DNA of 32,993 nucleotides from Phycisphaerae bacterium (lineage in GTDB: Bacteria > Planctomycetota > Phycisphaerae > UBA1845), in the NCBI GenBank assembly GCA_030429365.1, contig JAUIEW010000023.1, positions 1-32,993 on the forward strand. Reading direction: 5' to 3'. This document shows positions 16,807 through 25,182 of the stretch, piece after piece; the stretch's first letter is position 1; each line of letters begins with the position of its first letter. The notes beneath the pieces were generated by a model. That model was not told the DNA's origin and ran no database searches. It saw only the letters and a program-made list of their open reading frames with translations. A program made the translations under genes and the position numbers.

Positions 16807-18072
16807 TCACGGCGCGCCGATAAATGCGCGCAGGCGGCGCAAATCGGTGATGGTGAGTGAGCCTCGGCGTGCTCGGCTAGTGCCGTCGGGCCGAACGGCG
16901 ACGAACGCGGGTGCGTGGGTGACGCCGTAGAGTCGCATCGTGCTGGCGGCTGACTGATCGGCTTCATTGAGTCGGCAGTTCACCGTGTCGCTCAGGATGG
17001 TTCGAGCGGCAGACGAATCGAGCAGATTGCCCATCCGCATCGACGTTTCGTCGATTGCTTTTTCGTAAAACACAAAAAGCCCGCGTCCCTCGCGCTGTGC
17101 TCGGATGCGGGCTTGATCGTGAATCGTCAGCCATTTGATTCGTGGCGGTCTGTTGGACCGGGTTGTCGCGGCAGGCTGATTCGGTGCTCGCGTTGGTCCA
17201 CGCGAAACGGGTGGCTGCGAGCGGGTTGATGGTGGTCGAGACGCCTGTGGGGGGCGTGTTTGAGGCCGGGGCGGTCTGGCCCCCGGACGCTGCCCACCTT
17301 GAGACGACAGCGCGGTCGAAAGAAACGATGCGATTTCCTGAACGTTGCCGAGACCTTCGCGTTTTTGAAACGAGCCATCCTGGTGGACGACGATGATCGT
17401 CGGGAATTTCGTCACGCCGTACTTCGCGACGTGCTTGCGGTTGGGCGTGAAATCCCAATCGAGCACGCAGTTGATCGTTTCCGTGCAGCGCGACGCGATT
17501 TCGGGCCGACTCATGCGGGTGATCAGTTCGTTCGAATCGGCATCGAGCCACCACTTGTAGAGGATCATCATCTTGCGGTTCTGACGCTGGGCAAGATCGA
17601 CGGCTGTCTCGTACGTGCCTTCCGCGCGAATCAGAAAATCGGTCGGTCGGGGGATGGCCTGGTCGATGCTGGGCTTGAGTCCCGGCGGTTTGGCACTGGA
17701 AATAAACGCCCGAATCTTCACCGCGTCGTCCACATCCTGGAGGGCGTGGTACGTTCCGTCGGGATGAATCACGATGAGCGCCGGTGGTGCGAGCACGCCA
17801 TACTGCGCGACGTAGCGGCGGTTCGGATCGTATGCAGAGATCAACGAGCACGGAACGTAGCCTTCGATCAGCCGCATGGTTTCGGGTTGTTCGAGTGCTT
17901 CGTTGATGCGTGCGGAGCGAACGTCGAGATGATCGCGATAGAACAGAAGGATGGGCTGCTCTTTGGGGCGGGCGATGCGCTCGGCTTCGTTAAAGGTGTA
18001 AACCCAAGCGGGTCCACATCCAACCGACGACATCGCCACCAGCAAGCAGGCGGTGATCCAGCCCGTCCGCAT
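16807..18072 (-). CDS. Lipoprotein with three thioredoxin-fold-like repeats lacking CxxC and a Pro/Arg/Gln-rich linker
   Basis: ATG 18072: MRTGWITACLLVAMSSVGC (lipobox). Repeat hallmarks: VAQYGVLAPPALIVIHPDGTYH / VAKYGVTKFPTIIVVHQDGSFQ / MRLYGVTHAPAFVAVRPDGTSR. Linker GGQRPGARPPRPQTRPPQASRPPSTRSQPPVSRG. Confidence 0.75.
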   Translation of the reverse strand: MRTGWITACLLVAMSSVGCGPAWVYTFNEAERIARPKEQPILLFYRDHLDVRSARINEALEQPETMRLIEGYVPCSLISAYDPNRRYVAQYGVLAPPALIVIHPDGTYHALQDVDDAVKIRAFISSAKPPGLKPSIDQAIPRPTDFLIRAEGTYETAVDLAQRQNRKMMILYKWWLDADSNELITRMSRPEIASRCTETINCVLDWDFTPNRKHVAKYGVTKFPTIIVVHQDGSFQKREGLGNVQEIASFLSTALSSQGGQRPGARPPRPQTRPPQASRPPSTRSQPPVSRGPTRAPNQPAATTRSNRPPRIKWLTIHDQARIRAQREGRGLFVFYEKAIDETSMRMGNLLDSSAARTILSDTVNCRLNEADQSAASTMRLYGVTHAPAFVAVRPDGTSRARRGSLTITDLRRLRAFIGAP

Positions 18073-18274
18073 GAATCGCACCGCTGACTTAGCTTTCAAT
18101 CGAAAGTTCCTGACCAAGAGAAATATCAAACCTTCGTGGTTGGAATGCTTGCGGATGAACGTCCGTGTCCATCGGTCAGATGGCATCCTGAAAATTGCGC
18201 CTCAAGGCTCGAAGTCTAGTCTTGCGACTCGGGCGATGCAACCATTTTGATCGCTGGAAGGACAATCGACAAAA

Positions 18275-18308
18275 GGGCAGCCGTCCCAATCCCTGGGAGC
18301 GACTGCCC
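18275..18308 (-). terminator. Probable rho-independent terminator
   Basis: Minus-strand GGGCAGTCGCTCCCA-GGGAT-TGGGACGGCTGCCCTTTTG: long near-perfect stem followed by TTTT, downstream of the redoxin gene. Confidence 0.55.
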
Positions 18309-18427
18309 ATGACTAGCCGATTTGTTGCAATCGGCGATGGCAGCGGACTCGAGTCGTTCAAGCCCATGATGCTGCCAAATCCCCGGTCGCTTGGTTACGA
18401 CAGACGACTGAATTCACACTGTTCGAA

Positions 18428-19069
18428 TTAGCCAGCGTACTTCACGCCACAGCCGTATGGCTTGGTCGAGGCAACTTCAACTTCTGAACCCGCGAGCGAT
18501 GCTTCGACCGCTTTCACCACGTAGTTGGTGGCTTCCTTCTTATCACCGTGGGGATTGTCGTCGATGGCGCCCGAGTAGACGAGTTTGCCTTCTTTATCGA
18601 TCACGTACATGTGCGGAGTGGTCTTGGCGCCATACGCATGGCCGACTTTGCCATCGGCGTCGCGAAGGACTGCGTAGGGAAGTTTTACGTCGTCGCTGTT
18701 CTTCCAATCCTTGATCATGTCGTCGGTGTATCCGCCGGCGTGCTCGGGCTTGGTACTGTCGATTGCCAGCCAGACGACGTCCTTACCCTTGAAATTTTCA
18801 AAGGTGTGCTGCATGGTTTTTTCTTTCTTCTGGTGCCGCACGACAACGGGGCACTTGCAGCAGGTCCATTCCAGGACAACGACTTTGCCTTTGTAGTCGG
18901 ACAGCTTGTGTTCCTTGCCGTCTGTGTCTTTGAGCGCAAATTCCGGTGCGGCTTTGCCGAGTTCCGCATGGGCATGGTCATGATCGTGGTGCTTGTCCTC
19001 GGCGCGTGCGAACGTTGCGAATGCAGCGACAGCGAAAATCGAAAGGCAGAGTGTGGTTGCTTTTTTCAT
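18428..19069 (-). CDS. Secreted redoxin / thioredoxin-family protein with His-rich N-terminus
   Basis: MKKATTLCLSIFAVAAFATFARAEDKHHDHDHAHAELGKAAPEFALKDTDGKEHKLSDYKGKVVVLEWTCCKCPVVVRHQ...LPYAVLRDADGKVGHAYGAKTTPHMYVIDKEGKLVYSGAIDDN...KPYGCGVKY. ATG at 19069 is preferred. Confidence 0.88.
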   Translation of the reverse strand: MKKATTLCLSIFAVAAFATFARAEDKHHDHDHAHAELGKAAPEFALKDTDGKEHKLSDYKGKVVVLEWTCCKCPVVVRHQKKEKTMQHTFENFKGKDVVWLAIDSTKPEHAGGYTDDMIKDWKNSDDVKLPYAVLRDADGKVGHAYGAKTTPHMYVIDKEGKLVYSGAIDDNPHGDKKEATNYVVKAVEASLAGSEVEVASTKPYGCGVKYAG

Positions 19070-19629
19070 CTTTGATTCTCCATGGGTACAACTAGAAAGC
19101 TTCGCGGGCGGACGTTGCCCGCACACAAACCAGATCTAGCTTGCGACACAGCGACGGCTGTGCCATTCATTCAAACACGCTAGCCGCGCTTTGGCCGCGA
19201 GGCAATTGGGGTAGATGAATCGGGCAGTGGCGGTTGGGCATCAAAATCGGCGTTGTGAAAACATTATTCTCAGTCAGGGTGCACTCGGCGAGGTTTGGTG
19301 GCATAGACAGGGGCGAATCGCGACGGTAAGGTGTCGCGCCGTAACGGATTTGTAACCTGGACTTGTTGCGAGGTTGGGGCAAAAAAAGGACGCCGCAACT
19401 TTACCGATTGCCCAGTCACTCACCGATTACTCGGTCAAGCGCATCTGAAGTAATATGCCATTCGTATTGTTGGCACGTGCAGGACGTGATGTATTTATCG
19501 TCGCCGATTGAAGGGTTGACCGCGAACAGGAAGCTGCTTGATCCGCTCGATCGGTTCATAGGCTGGCGATCTATTACTAACTGTCGAACGATCAGAAAAA
19601 GAACATGCCTAAGAAAGGATGAACTGTAC

Positions 19630-20346
19630 ATGTTGGGAAAAAAGCGAACGCTCGTTGCCGCCCTGGTTGTGTTGGTTGCAGTACCTTGTTTTGCGGCCAC
19701 CATCGAGGAGGTCGAGAAAGAACTGACGGCCGCGACTAAGAAAATTAAGTCCGCGAAAGGCACGGTCAAGATGGACATGAGTGGCTCGTTTCAGGGCATC
19801 GAAGTGAGCAGTATCTCTGAATCCACGATCGAGTTGCTGCGCGACGGTGAGACGTTTATGTCACGAAACGAAGGGACCGTTAAGTCGGTGCAGAAGATGG
19901 CGGGCAACGAGGTCAAACACGACGCCAAGTTTCTGACGATTTGTGACGGCAAATTCACTTATTCGCTTTCCGAGTCTGAAGGCCAAAAGAACGCGACGAA
20001 ATCCAAGGCCACCAATCCCATGGACTTGCCGTGGTCGAATTACAAGAACAACCCTGAACTTAAGGTTCTTCCCGATGAAAAAGTCGCTGGTGCAGAGTGT
20101 TTCGTTGTTGAAATGAAGGTGGATCAGGGAATGCCCGGTATGAGCATGGACAAAATGGTATTCTATTGCCGCAAAGATTGCGGCATGATGGTTAAGAATA
20201 TCGGCTATTTGCCGGATGGCAAAGTCTTGATGACTTCCGAGTTGACGAACTTCGAATTGAACGCGTCGGTTCCCGCGAGCCGCTTCGTGTTTGAAGCGCC
20301 GGAAGGCGTGAATGTTGTCGACATGAGCGCAACGCCAACGCCGTAA
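19630..20346 (+). CDS. Periplasmic LolA-like outer-membrane lipoprotein carrier family protein
   Basis: Signal peptide MLGKKRTLVAALVVLVAVPCFA, then TIEEVEKELTAATKKIKSAKGTVKMDMSG..., DGKFTYSLSESEGQK..., LPDGKVLMTSELTNFELNASVPASRFVFEAPEGVNVVDM (LolA-like pattern). An AAGAAAGGA RBS lies upstream of ATG 19630. Confidence 0.65.
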   Translation: MLGKKRTLVAALVVLVAVPCFAATIEEVEKELTAATKKIKSAKGTVKMDMSGSFQGIEVSSISESTIELLRDGETFMSRNEGTVKSVQKMAGNEVKHDAKFLTICDGKFTYSLSESEGQKNATKSKATNPMDLPWSNYKNNPELKVLPDEKVAGAECFVVEMKVDQGMPGMSMDKMVFYCRKDCGMMVKNIGYLPDGKVLMTSELTNFELNASVPASRFVFEAPEGVNVVDMSATPTP

Positions 20347-20373
20347 GGCGTGGATGTCTGCGAACACCGATTG

Positions 20374-21084
20374 TTACCGTCTGTGGGTGAACTTGTAGCT
20401 GGCGAGCCGACCAACGTGGCGCACGTACAACCACTGCTGTTTCAACGTTAATTTGCTACTGCCGCAACGTCGTTGGGCGAAGTGTATCGGCACTTCCTTC
20501 ACGTTGCGGCAGTTGCACTTGACGATCAGTTCCAAGCCGATCTTGTAGCCCAAGGGGTTTAACCGATCGCGCTCTTGATAACGATCGCGCCTCAGCGCAA
20601 AGAAACCGGACATGGGGTCGCGGGCCCCCGTAAAGGGGCGTGCCAGCCACGTTGCGATTCGGCTGTTGAACTGGCGAAAAAGGCCCCAATCATCATCCGT
20701 GCCGGCGCCGTCGACGTATCGGCTGCCAATGACGAAATCGACTTTCGGTTCGTTCAGCGCTTCGAGTAGTGCTGGGATTGCTTCCGGTGGGTGACTTAGG
20801 TCCGCGTCCATGCACACCAGCGTTTCGCCCGTTGCCTCGTCCATTCCACGGATGACTGCAGAACTCAAACCGCGTTCTTTCTTGCGAACGATCAATCGAA
20901 GTGGATGGCCCGCAGCGCGCATCGTTTCAACGACTTGTTCCGTACCGTCCTGGCTGTCATCGTCGACGATCAACACTTCATATGCGCCGTCCAACTTGGA
21001 CATGCTTTGCCCGATTCGAATGGCAAGTGTCTCAAGATTGCCGGCTTCGCGAAACGTCGGAATGATGATGGATGCTTTGATCAT
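20374..21084 (-). CDS. Glycosyltransferase family 2, polyprenol/dolichol-phosphate mannosyltransferase-like
   Basis: MIKASIIIPTFREAGNLETLAIRI...YEVLIVDDDSQDGTEQVVETM...ERGLSSAVIRGMDEATGETLVCMDADLSHPPEAIPALLEAL...FVIGSRYVDGAGTDDDWGLFRQFNSRIATWLARP. Confidence 0.93.
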   Translation of the reverse strand: MIKASIIIPTFREAGNLETLAIRIGQSMSKLDGAYEVLIVDDDSQDGTEQVVETMRAAGHPLRLIVRKKERGLSSAVIRGMDEATGETLVCMDADLSHPPEAIPALLEALNEPKVDFVIGSRYVDGAGTDDDWGLFRQFNSRIATWLARPFTGARDPMSGFFALRRDRYQERDRLNPLGYKIGLELIVKCNCRNVKEVPIHFAQRRCGSSKLTLKQQWLYVRHVGRLASYKFTHRR

Positions 21085-21415
21085 GATGTTCTCAAGCTAT
21101 AGCGCAAAGCGAAATTTCGCGACGAACCGCCTCCGATAATCCACCGCTCACTCGCCTATTCACTTCGAAAAATCCCCAAGCAAGGTTTGCACATTCTAAC
21201 AGGATTGCCCGGCTTGCTGGTGGTTTAGGGTGAATCAATTCGAGGCAGGTCTGAACCAGATGATCTTGGCGACAATCGAGTTGACATTCTTCGAGCCGGA
21301 TGTCCAGAATCGAGCCCGCACTTGCCCTGCGTTCGGTCTAACCGCTCTCGGGGCGCTGTTTCATCTTTCCCAATGTATGTGAGTTCTTAAACCCTTTTTT
21401 ATGGAGAAGAAGATT

Positions 21416-21553
21416 ATGTTCGAAGAAATGGTTGCCAGTGGATTCATCGCCGCAGACTACGTGCTCAATGGTCCGCTTGAGGATCTTTATGATCTCTTTG
21501 TCGCATGGGTCGAGAGTGGGATCAGATGGGAAATCATCGGATCAGAAGGTTGA
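21416..21553 (+). CDS. Small acidic ORF, 45 aa, unknown
   Basis: ATG preceded by GGAGAAG: MFEEMVASGFIAADYVLNGPLEDLYDLFVAWVESGIRWEIIGSEG*. Below the length cut-off of the supplied ORF track. Confidence 0.5.
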   Translation: MFEEMVASGFIAADYVLNGPLEDLYDLFVAWVESGIRWEIIGSEG

Positions 21554-21567
21554 AAGGGGTGACGACA

Positions 21568-21687
21568 ATGATTCATTATCCACTCAGTCATAACGAGCAG
21601 CGGATTGTTGATTGGTTTGGTCGTGCGGTCATGCTGACGGCAGCCGCCATGACGTTCCTATTGGGTGCAATCTCCTGGGTCGCGTAG
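21568..21687 (+). CDS. Small single-TM protein, 39 aa, unknown
   Basis: ATG 21568 with purine-rich GAAAGGGG upstream: MIHYPLSHNEQRIVDWFGRAVMLTAAAMTFLLGAISWVA*, with one hydrophobic helix. The track lists the longer form starting at 21505. Confidence 0.55.
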   Translation: MIHYPLSHNEQRIVDWFGRAVMLTAAAMTFLLGAISWVA

Positions 21688-21773
21688 CAAACGCAAGGAC
21701 TCGCAATGTTTGAGTCCGAGGTGTTACGTGACAAACAGGTGAATCGAGCGGCGCCCAGCTGAGCTTGACCTTG

Positions 21774-24209
21774 TCAAAGCGAATCGGTCGAAGTGTTCGG
21801 GCTGCGGGGAAACCGATATTGGTTCCGCACATATTCGACCCAAAGCGCCAAGATGACAGTCGAGCCGGCTGCCGCGCCGCCGATTGCCCAATCGGTGAAT
21901 TCACGGGCGCTCGAATCAAATACGAAAGCGGTGCAAACAATCGTAAATGCCGTGAACATTGCGACGGTCGTCAGTTGCCCCCGCATCGTTCGGCAGACGC
22001 CGCGCCGGGCAATGAGGTTGGCCAGCAGACACCCAACGATCGCCATGCCGATAATCAGCGAATATGCCTCGAACGGTAACCAGTAACGGCGATTGACCGA
22101 ATGGCTGCTGACTATTCCTTCGATCGCGTTGGCCATCATGTATCCGCCGGGCACGTTGTGAACAATGCCCGTTGGGTATCTGACGGAATGAAGGTCGCGA
22201 TCTTGCCAAGGCCAAAATCCCGGTGATCGCACGTCGATAAAAATGACGATCTTTCCGCTTACCCATTCCCGCGTTTGTTCATCCGACGCATTGAGCAAGT
22301 CTTCGTACAGGATGGTTCGTGCCTTTTGTTTTTCCAGCGGAATGAGGTCGAACACTTTGGTGGCGGGCCTGTCGCCGACTTCGGTCTTCATCCGCCGATC
22401 GTTGACGGGCGGAAGCGTGATGACCTGGATCTGGTCGATGTCTCGAATGTAATCTTCGGTTCCCCGAATACGATGTTGAATGGTCAACGTATCGGTGCGC
22501 GGCACCCAGGAAACATCACTTTGAAGGTGCGGGTAGAAGAGTCCGCCCAATGTCGCCAGTGCGAGCGACGGAATCGTGCGGTCTCCGCGTTGAAGCGCGA
22601 CGATGAACTCGCCGGGGCGGTCCACCATGTTGCGCGCGTAGATAAGTCCGTGATGGATGACTTCGCGCAGCGGTTCATAGATTGTCGACGCAATTCTGGG
22701 TTTGCCTTCCGAGTCGTACTCAAACGCGCCCAACGCAACTGGGACGCCCGCATCGTCCAATCGTCTGATGCCTTGAACGAACTCACCATCACCAGGTTGT
22801 TCCGACTGAAAGTAAAAGTCCCAGACCACTGCCCGCGGTTTGTGGTAGGCCAATCGCGACATCAGATGCCCGTGGACCGGGCGCCACGACTTTAAGTCAT
22901 TCACAACGTTCTTGATTCCGTTGCTCTGGGCAAACGAGACGACGGGCTCAGACGTGGCATCGCCGATACCGATGATTGCAAAATCGATTGGCCCATCCGT
23001 CATTCTTCGCTTGATCATCTGCTTCTGCGCGCCCGTGCTGTGGGCATCGGTGATGTTTCCAAAATCAATACCATACTTCAGTGTCCCCGCGTAAATCGTC
23101 ACGAGGACGACGGCAATGATAAACATCCAAACCGCCGTGCGCGAGCGCAACATGAGACCAATCGCGATGCGTTGAAACCGATAGCGGAACGGAAGCGGAC
23201 GCGTCTCGATCACATCGCTTTTGTAGAGGCTGGCGATATCTTTGGTCAACTGTCGTGCGGACTTGATGCGTTGGCGCGGTTCGGCTGCGAGACATCGCGA
23301 GATCAACGTTGTCAGACCGGCGGCATATCGCGAATCGGTGATGCGCGGTTTGCGCGGCACTTCATGTTGAATTCGATGCAGGAGAGAGTCGCTGGCACTC
23401 TTGCCTTCGATGGTCTCCAAGCTGTACGGATAGTCGCCATCAGTCGCAATTTCAAAGAGCATGATGCCCAATGCCCAAATGTCGCAACCGTGGTCGATGG
23501 GCATCATGCCGCCCCAGGTTTGCTCGGGGGACATGTATTTGACCGTTCCCATGATGCGGCCAAGCTGTGTCTGGGTCTTGCGGATGTGGGTGGCCCATTC
23601 TTCCGACTGAACCGCCGACAAGCCGAAATCGACCAGCCTTGGTTGGCCCTTCGAGTCGACGAGCAGATGCCGAGGGGTCAGATCCCGGTGAACGACACCT
23701 TGTTCGTGAACGTCTGCAATGACACTGCAGACACGTTCAAAAACCCGAAGCCGGTCCTCGATGGTCAGTGAGGGGTCCTGCATATATTCGTCGAGTGGAA
23801 TTCCCTCGACGAGTTGCATCGCCAAATAGTGCGAACCGGCATAATGTCCTGAATCGAGATAGCGAGAGATGTTTGGACACTCAAGCGCTTTGAGTATTTC
23901 GATTTCGCGCTCGATGAATCGGACGGTGTCCTGATCGGTCACATGGCGCAAGACCTTGAGTGCCACCCACTCGGGGGGATTGCCAAAGCGCAGGGCTTTG
24001 AACACAACGCCGGAACTGCCGTGGCCAAGGCGTTTGCAGCACAGGTAATTCGCAATGATCGGATGTTCCGTGTTTGGCCAAACTTCGCGCAACCGTTCAA
24101 GAGCGTCGGGTTCGTTTGCCAAATCGCTCGCAAGGCGAAGGATTTCATCATCGTGCGCGCGATCAGAAAACAACGCAGACACAAAATTCTGGACCTTGGC
24201 ATCGATCAT
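21774..24209 (-). CDS. Ser/Thr protein kinase - TM - CHASE2 - 3 TM sensor kinase
   Basis: LGHGSSGVVFKALRFGNPPEWVALKVL, VVHRDLTPRHLLVDSKGQPRLVDFGLS, GTVKYMSPEQ; then a TM segment, CHASE2-like IDFAIIGIGDATSEP...LMSRLAYHKPRAVVWDFYFQSEQPGDGEFVQGIRRL, GKIVIFIDVRSPG...GIVHNVPGGYMMANAIEGIV, and three C-terminal TM helices. Start uncertain (track 24305; ATG 24209 plausible). Confidence 0.88.
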   Translation of the reverse strand: MIDAKVQNFVSALFSDRAHDDEILRLASDLANEPDALERLREVWPNTEHPIIANYLCCKRLGHGSSGVVFKALRFGNPPEWVALKVLRHVTDQDTVRFIEREIEILKALECPNISRYLDSGHYAGSHYLAMQLVEGIPLDEYMQDPSLTIEDRLRVFERVCSVIADVHEQGVVHRDLTPRHLLVDSKGQPRLVDFGLSAVQSEEWATHIRKTQTQLGRIMGTVKYMSPEQTWGGMMPIDHGCDIWALGIMLFEIATDGDYPYSLETIEGKSASDSLLHRIQHEVPRKPRITDSRYAAGLTTLISRCLAAEPRQRIKSARQLTKDIASLYKSDVIETRPLPFRYRFQRIAIGLMLRSRTAVWMFIIAVVLVTIYAGTLKYGIDFGNITDAHSTGAQKQMIKRRMTDGPIDFAIIGIGDATSEPVVSFAQSNGIKNVVNDLKSWRPVHGHLMSRLAYHKPRAVVWDFYFQSEQPGDGEFVQGIRRLDDAGVPVALGAFEYDSEGKPRIASTIYEPLREVIHHGLIYARNMVDRPGEFIVALQRGDRTIPSLALATLGGLFYPHLQSDVSWVPRTDTLTIQHRIRGTEDYIRDIDQIQVITLPPVNDRRMKTEVGDRPATKVFDLIPLEKQKARTILYEDLLNASDEQTREWVSGKIVIFIDVRSPGFWPWQDRDLHSVRYPTGIVHNVPGGYMMANAIEGIVSSHSVNRRYWLPFEAYSLIIGMAIVGCLLANLIARRGVCRTMRGQLTTVAMFTAFTIVCTAFVFDSSAREFTDWAIGGAAAGSTVILALWVEYVRNQYRFPRSPNTSTDSL

Positions 24210-24377
24210 GACTAAGGTATCAACGTCTTTTGCAATCTCGGTGACGGTTGCAGCCCACGGTTGTGCCTTATGTTTCTTGCATTGGAACCAACCCGTTGGA
24301 ATCAACCCGGTTGTCAGCCCGCCGATCGAGAGTCCGCCCCAAGATGCGCATGCAGATAGATTACAACATCACGCATG

Positions 24378-24404
24378 TGCGCCATAGAATCGTGCGGTGG
24401 CGCA
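24378..24404. promoter_or_regulatory. Inverted repeat in divergent intergenic region, candidate operator or hairpin
   Basis: TGCGCCA-N13-TGGCGCA between the kinase and the sigma-factor gene. Confidence 0.3.
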
Positions 24405-24502
24405 TTCTCAATGACTTCTTTCAAACGAGCCACACAGGCTCACAAATGGGCCAAGCAGGGTAGTTGAATCACGCGAAATCCAGTGTGAATCACGGATGAC
24501 CA

Positions 24503-25144
24503 ATGTCAAGCCAACCATGGTGGACTGTAATCTCATCGCGCGAATTATTCCAACTGCGGACGCGCTTGCTCCGCTCGTTGGAGAAGGAGTTTACGGGCAT
24601 CGTCGCCAGTGATCGTGAAGATCTCGTCCAAGAGGCTCTGCTGATACTGATACGCAACAAAGAGCAAGTGTTACCGGACGATGATGGGCTCTTCCGTTAC
24701 GCCCGGCGGGTCGCCAAGAATGCCGCGCTGGACCTGGTGAAATCTGCTTCGCGCCGAATGGCGACCGCCCTGAAAAAAGTCGGCGCCCAAAGTGGCGCGG
24801 GCCAAGTTCATACAGCACGAATTCCAGAGTCCAGTCGTTCCCTCAAGGGCTCGCGAACCCCTGCATCCGCGTCTGCCAGCGACCTCCTCGCCAACGCTGC
24901 AGAATTCCTCCATTCATCGTCTACGGTGCCCTCCGCCCGTGCCCAATCGGAAAAAAACGAAGAAATCTTCCAAATTCGAAAAATTTTCTGCGAACTTGAG
25001 GATCTCAATCGTTTGGTATTGTGGAGCTATGTTGTTGATGGCCAATCGATCAATGCCATTGCCAAGCAACTGAACATCGGCTGGCATCGTGTGGCTTACA
25101 TGATCGAGCATTCGCTGAATCGCTTTCGGCAACATCTCTCCTGA
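24503..25144 (+). CDS. ECF-type RNA polymerase sigma factor with long Ser/Ala-rich inter-domain linker
   Basis: Region 2: DREDLVQEALLILIRNKEQVLPDDDGLFRYARRVAKNAALDLVKSASRR. Region 4: LEDLNRLVLWSYVVDGQSINAIAKQLNIGWHRVAYMIEHSLNRFRQHL. Confidence 0.82.
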   Translation: MSSQPWWTVISSRELFQLRTRLLRSLEKEFTGIVASDREDLVQEALLILIRNKEQVLPDDDGLFRYARRVAKNAALDLVKSASRRMATALKKVGAQSGAGQVHTARIPESSRSLKGSRTPASASASDLLANAAEFLHSSSTVPSARAQSEKNEEIFQIRKIFCELEDLNRLVLWSYVVDGQSINAIAKQLNIGWHRVAYMIEHSLNRFRQHLS

Positions 25145-25182
25145 TCGTTCCTTATCGCTTTGCAACAAAGGATGGTCCCAGT

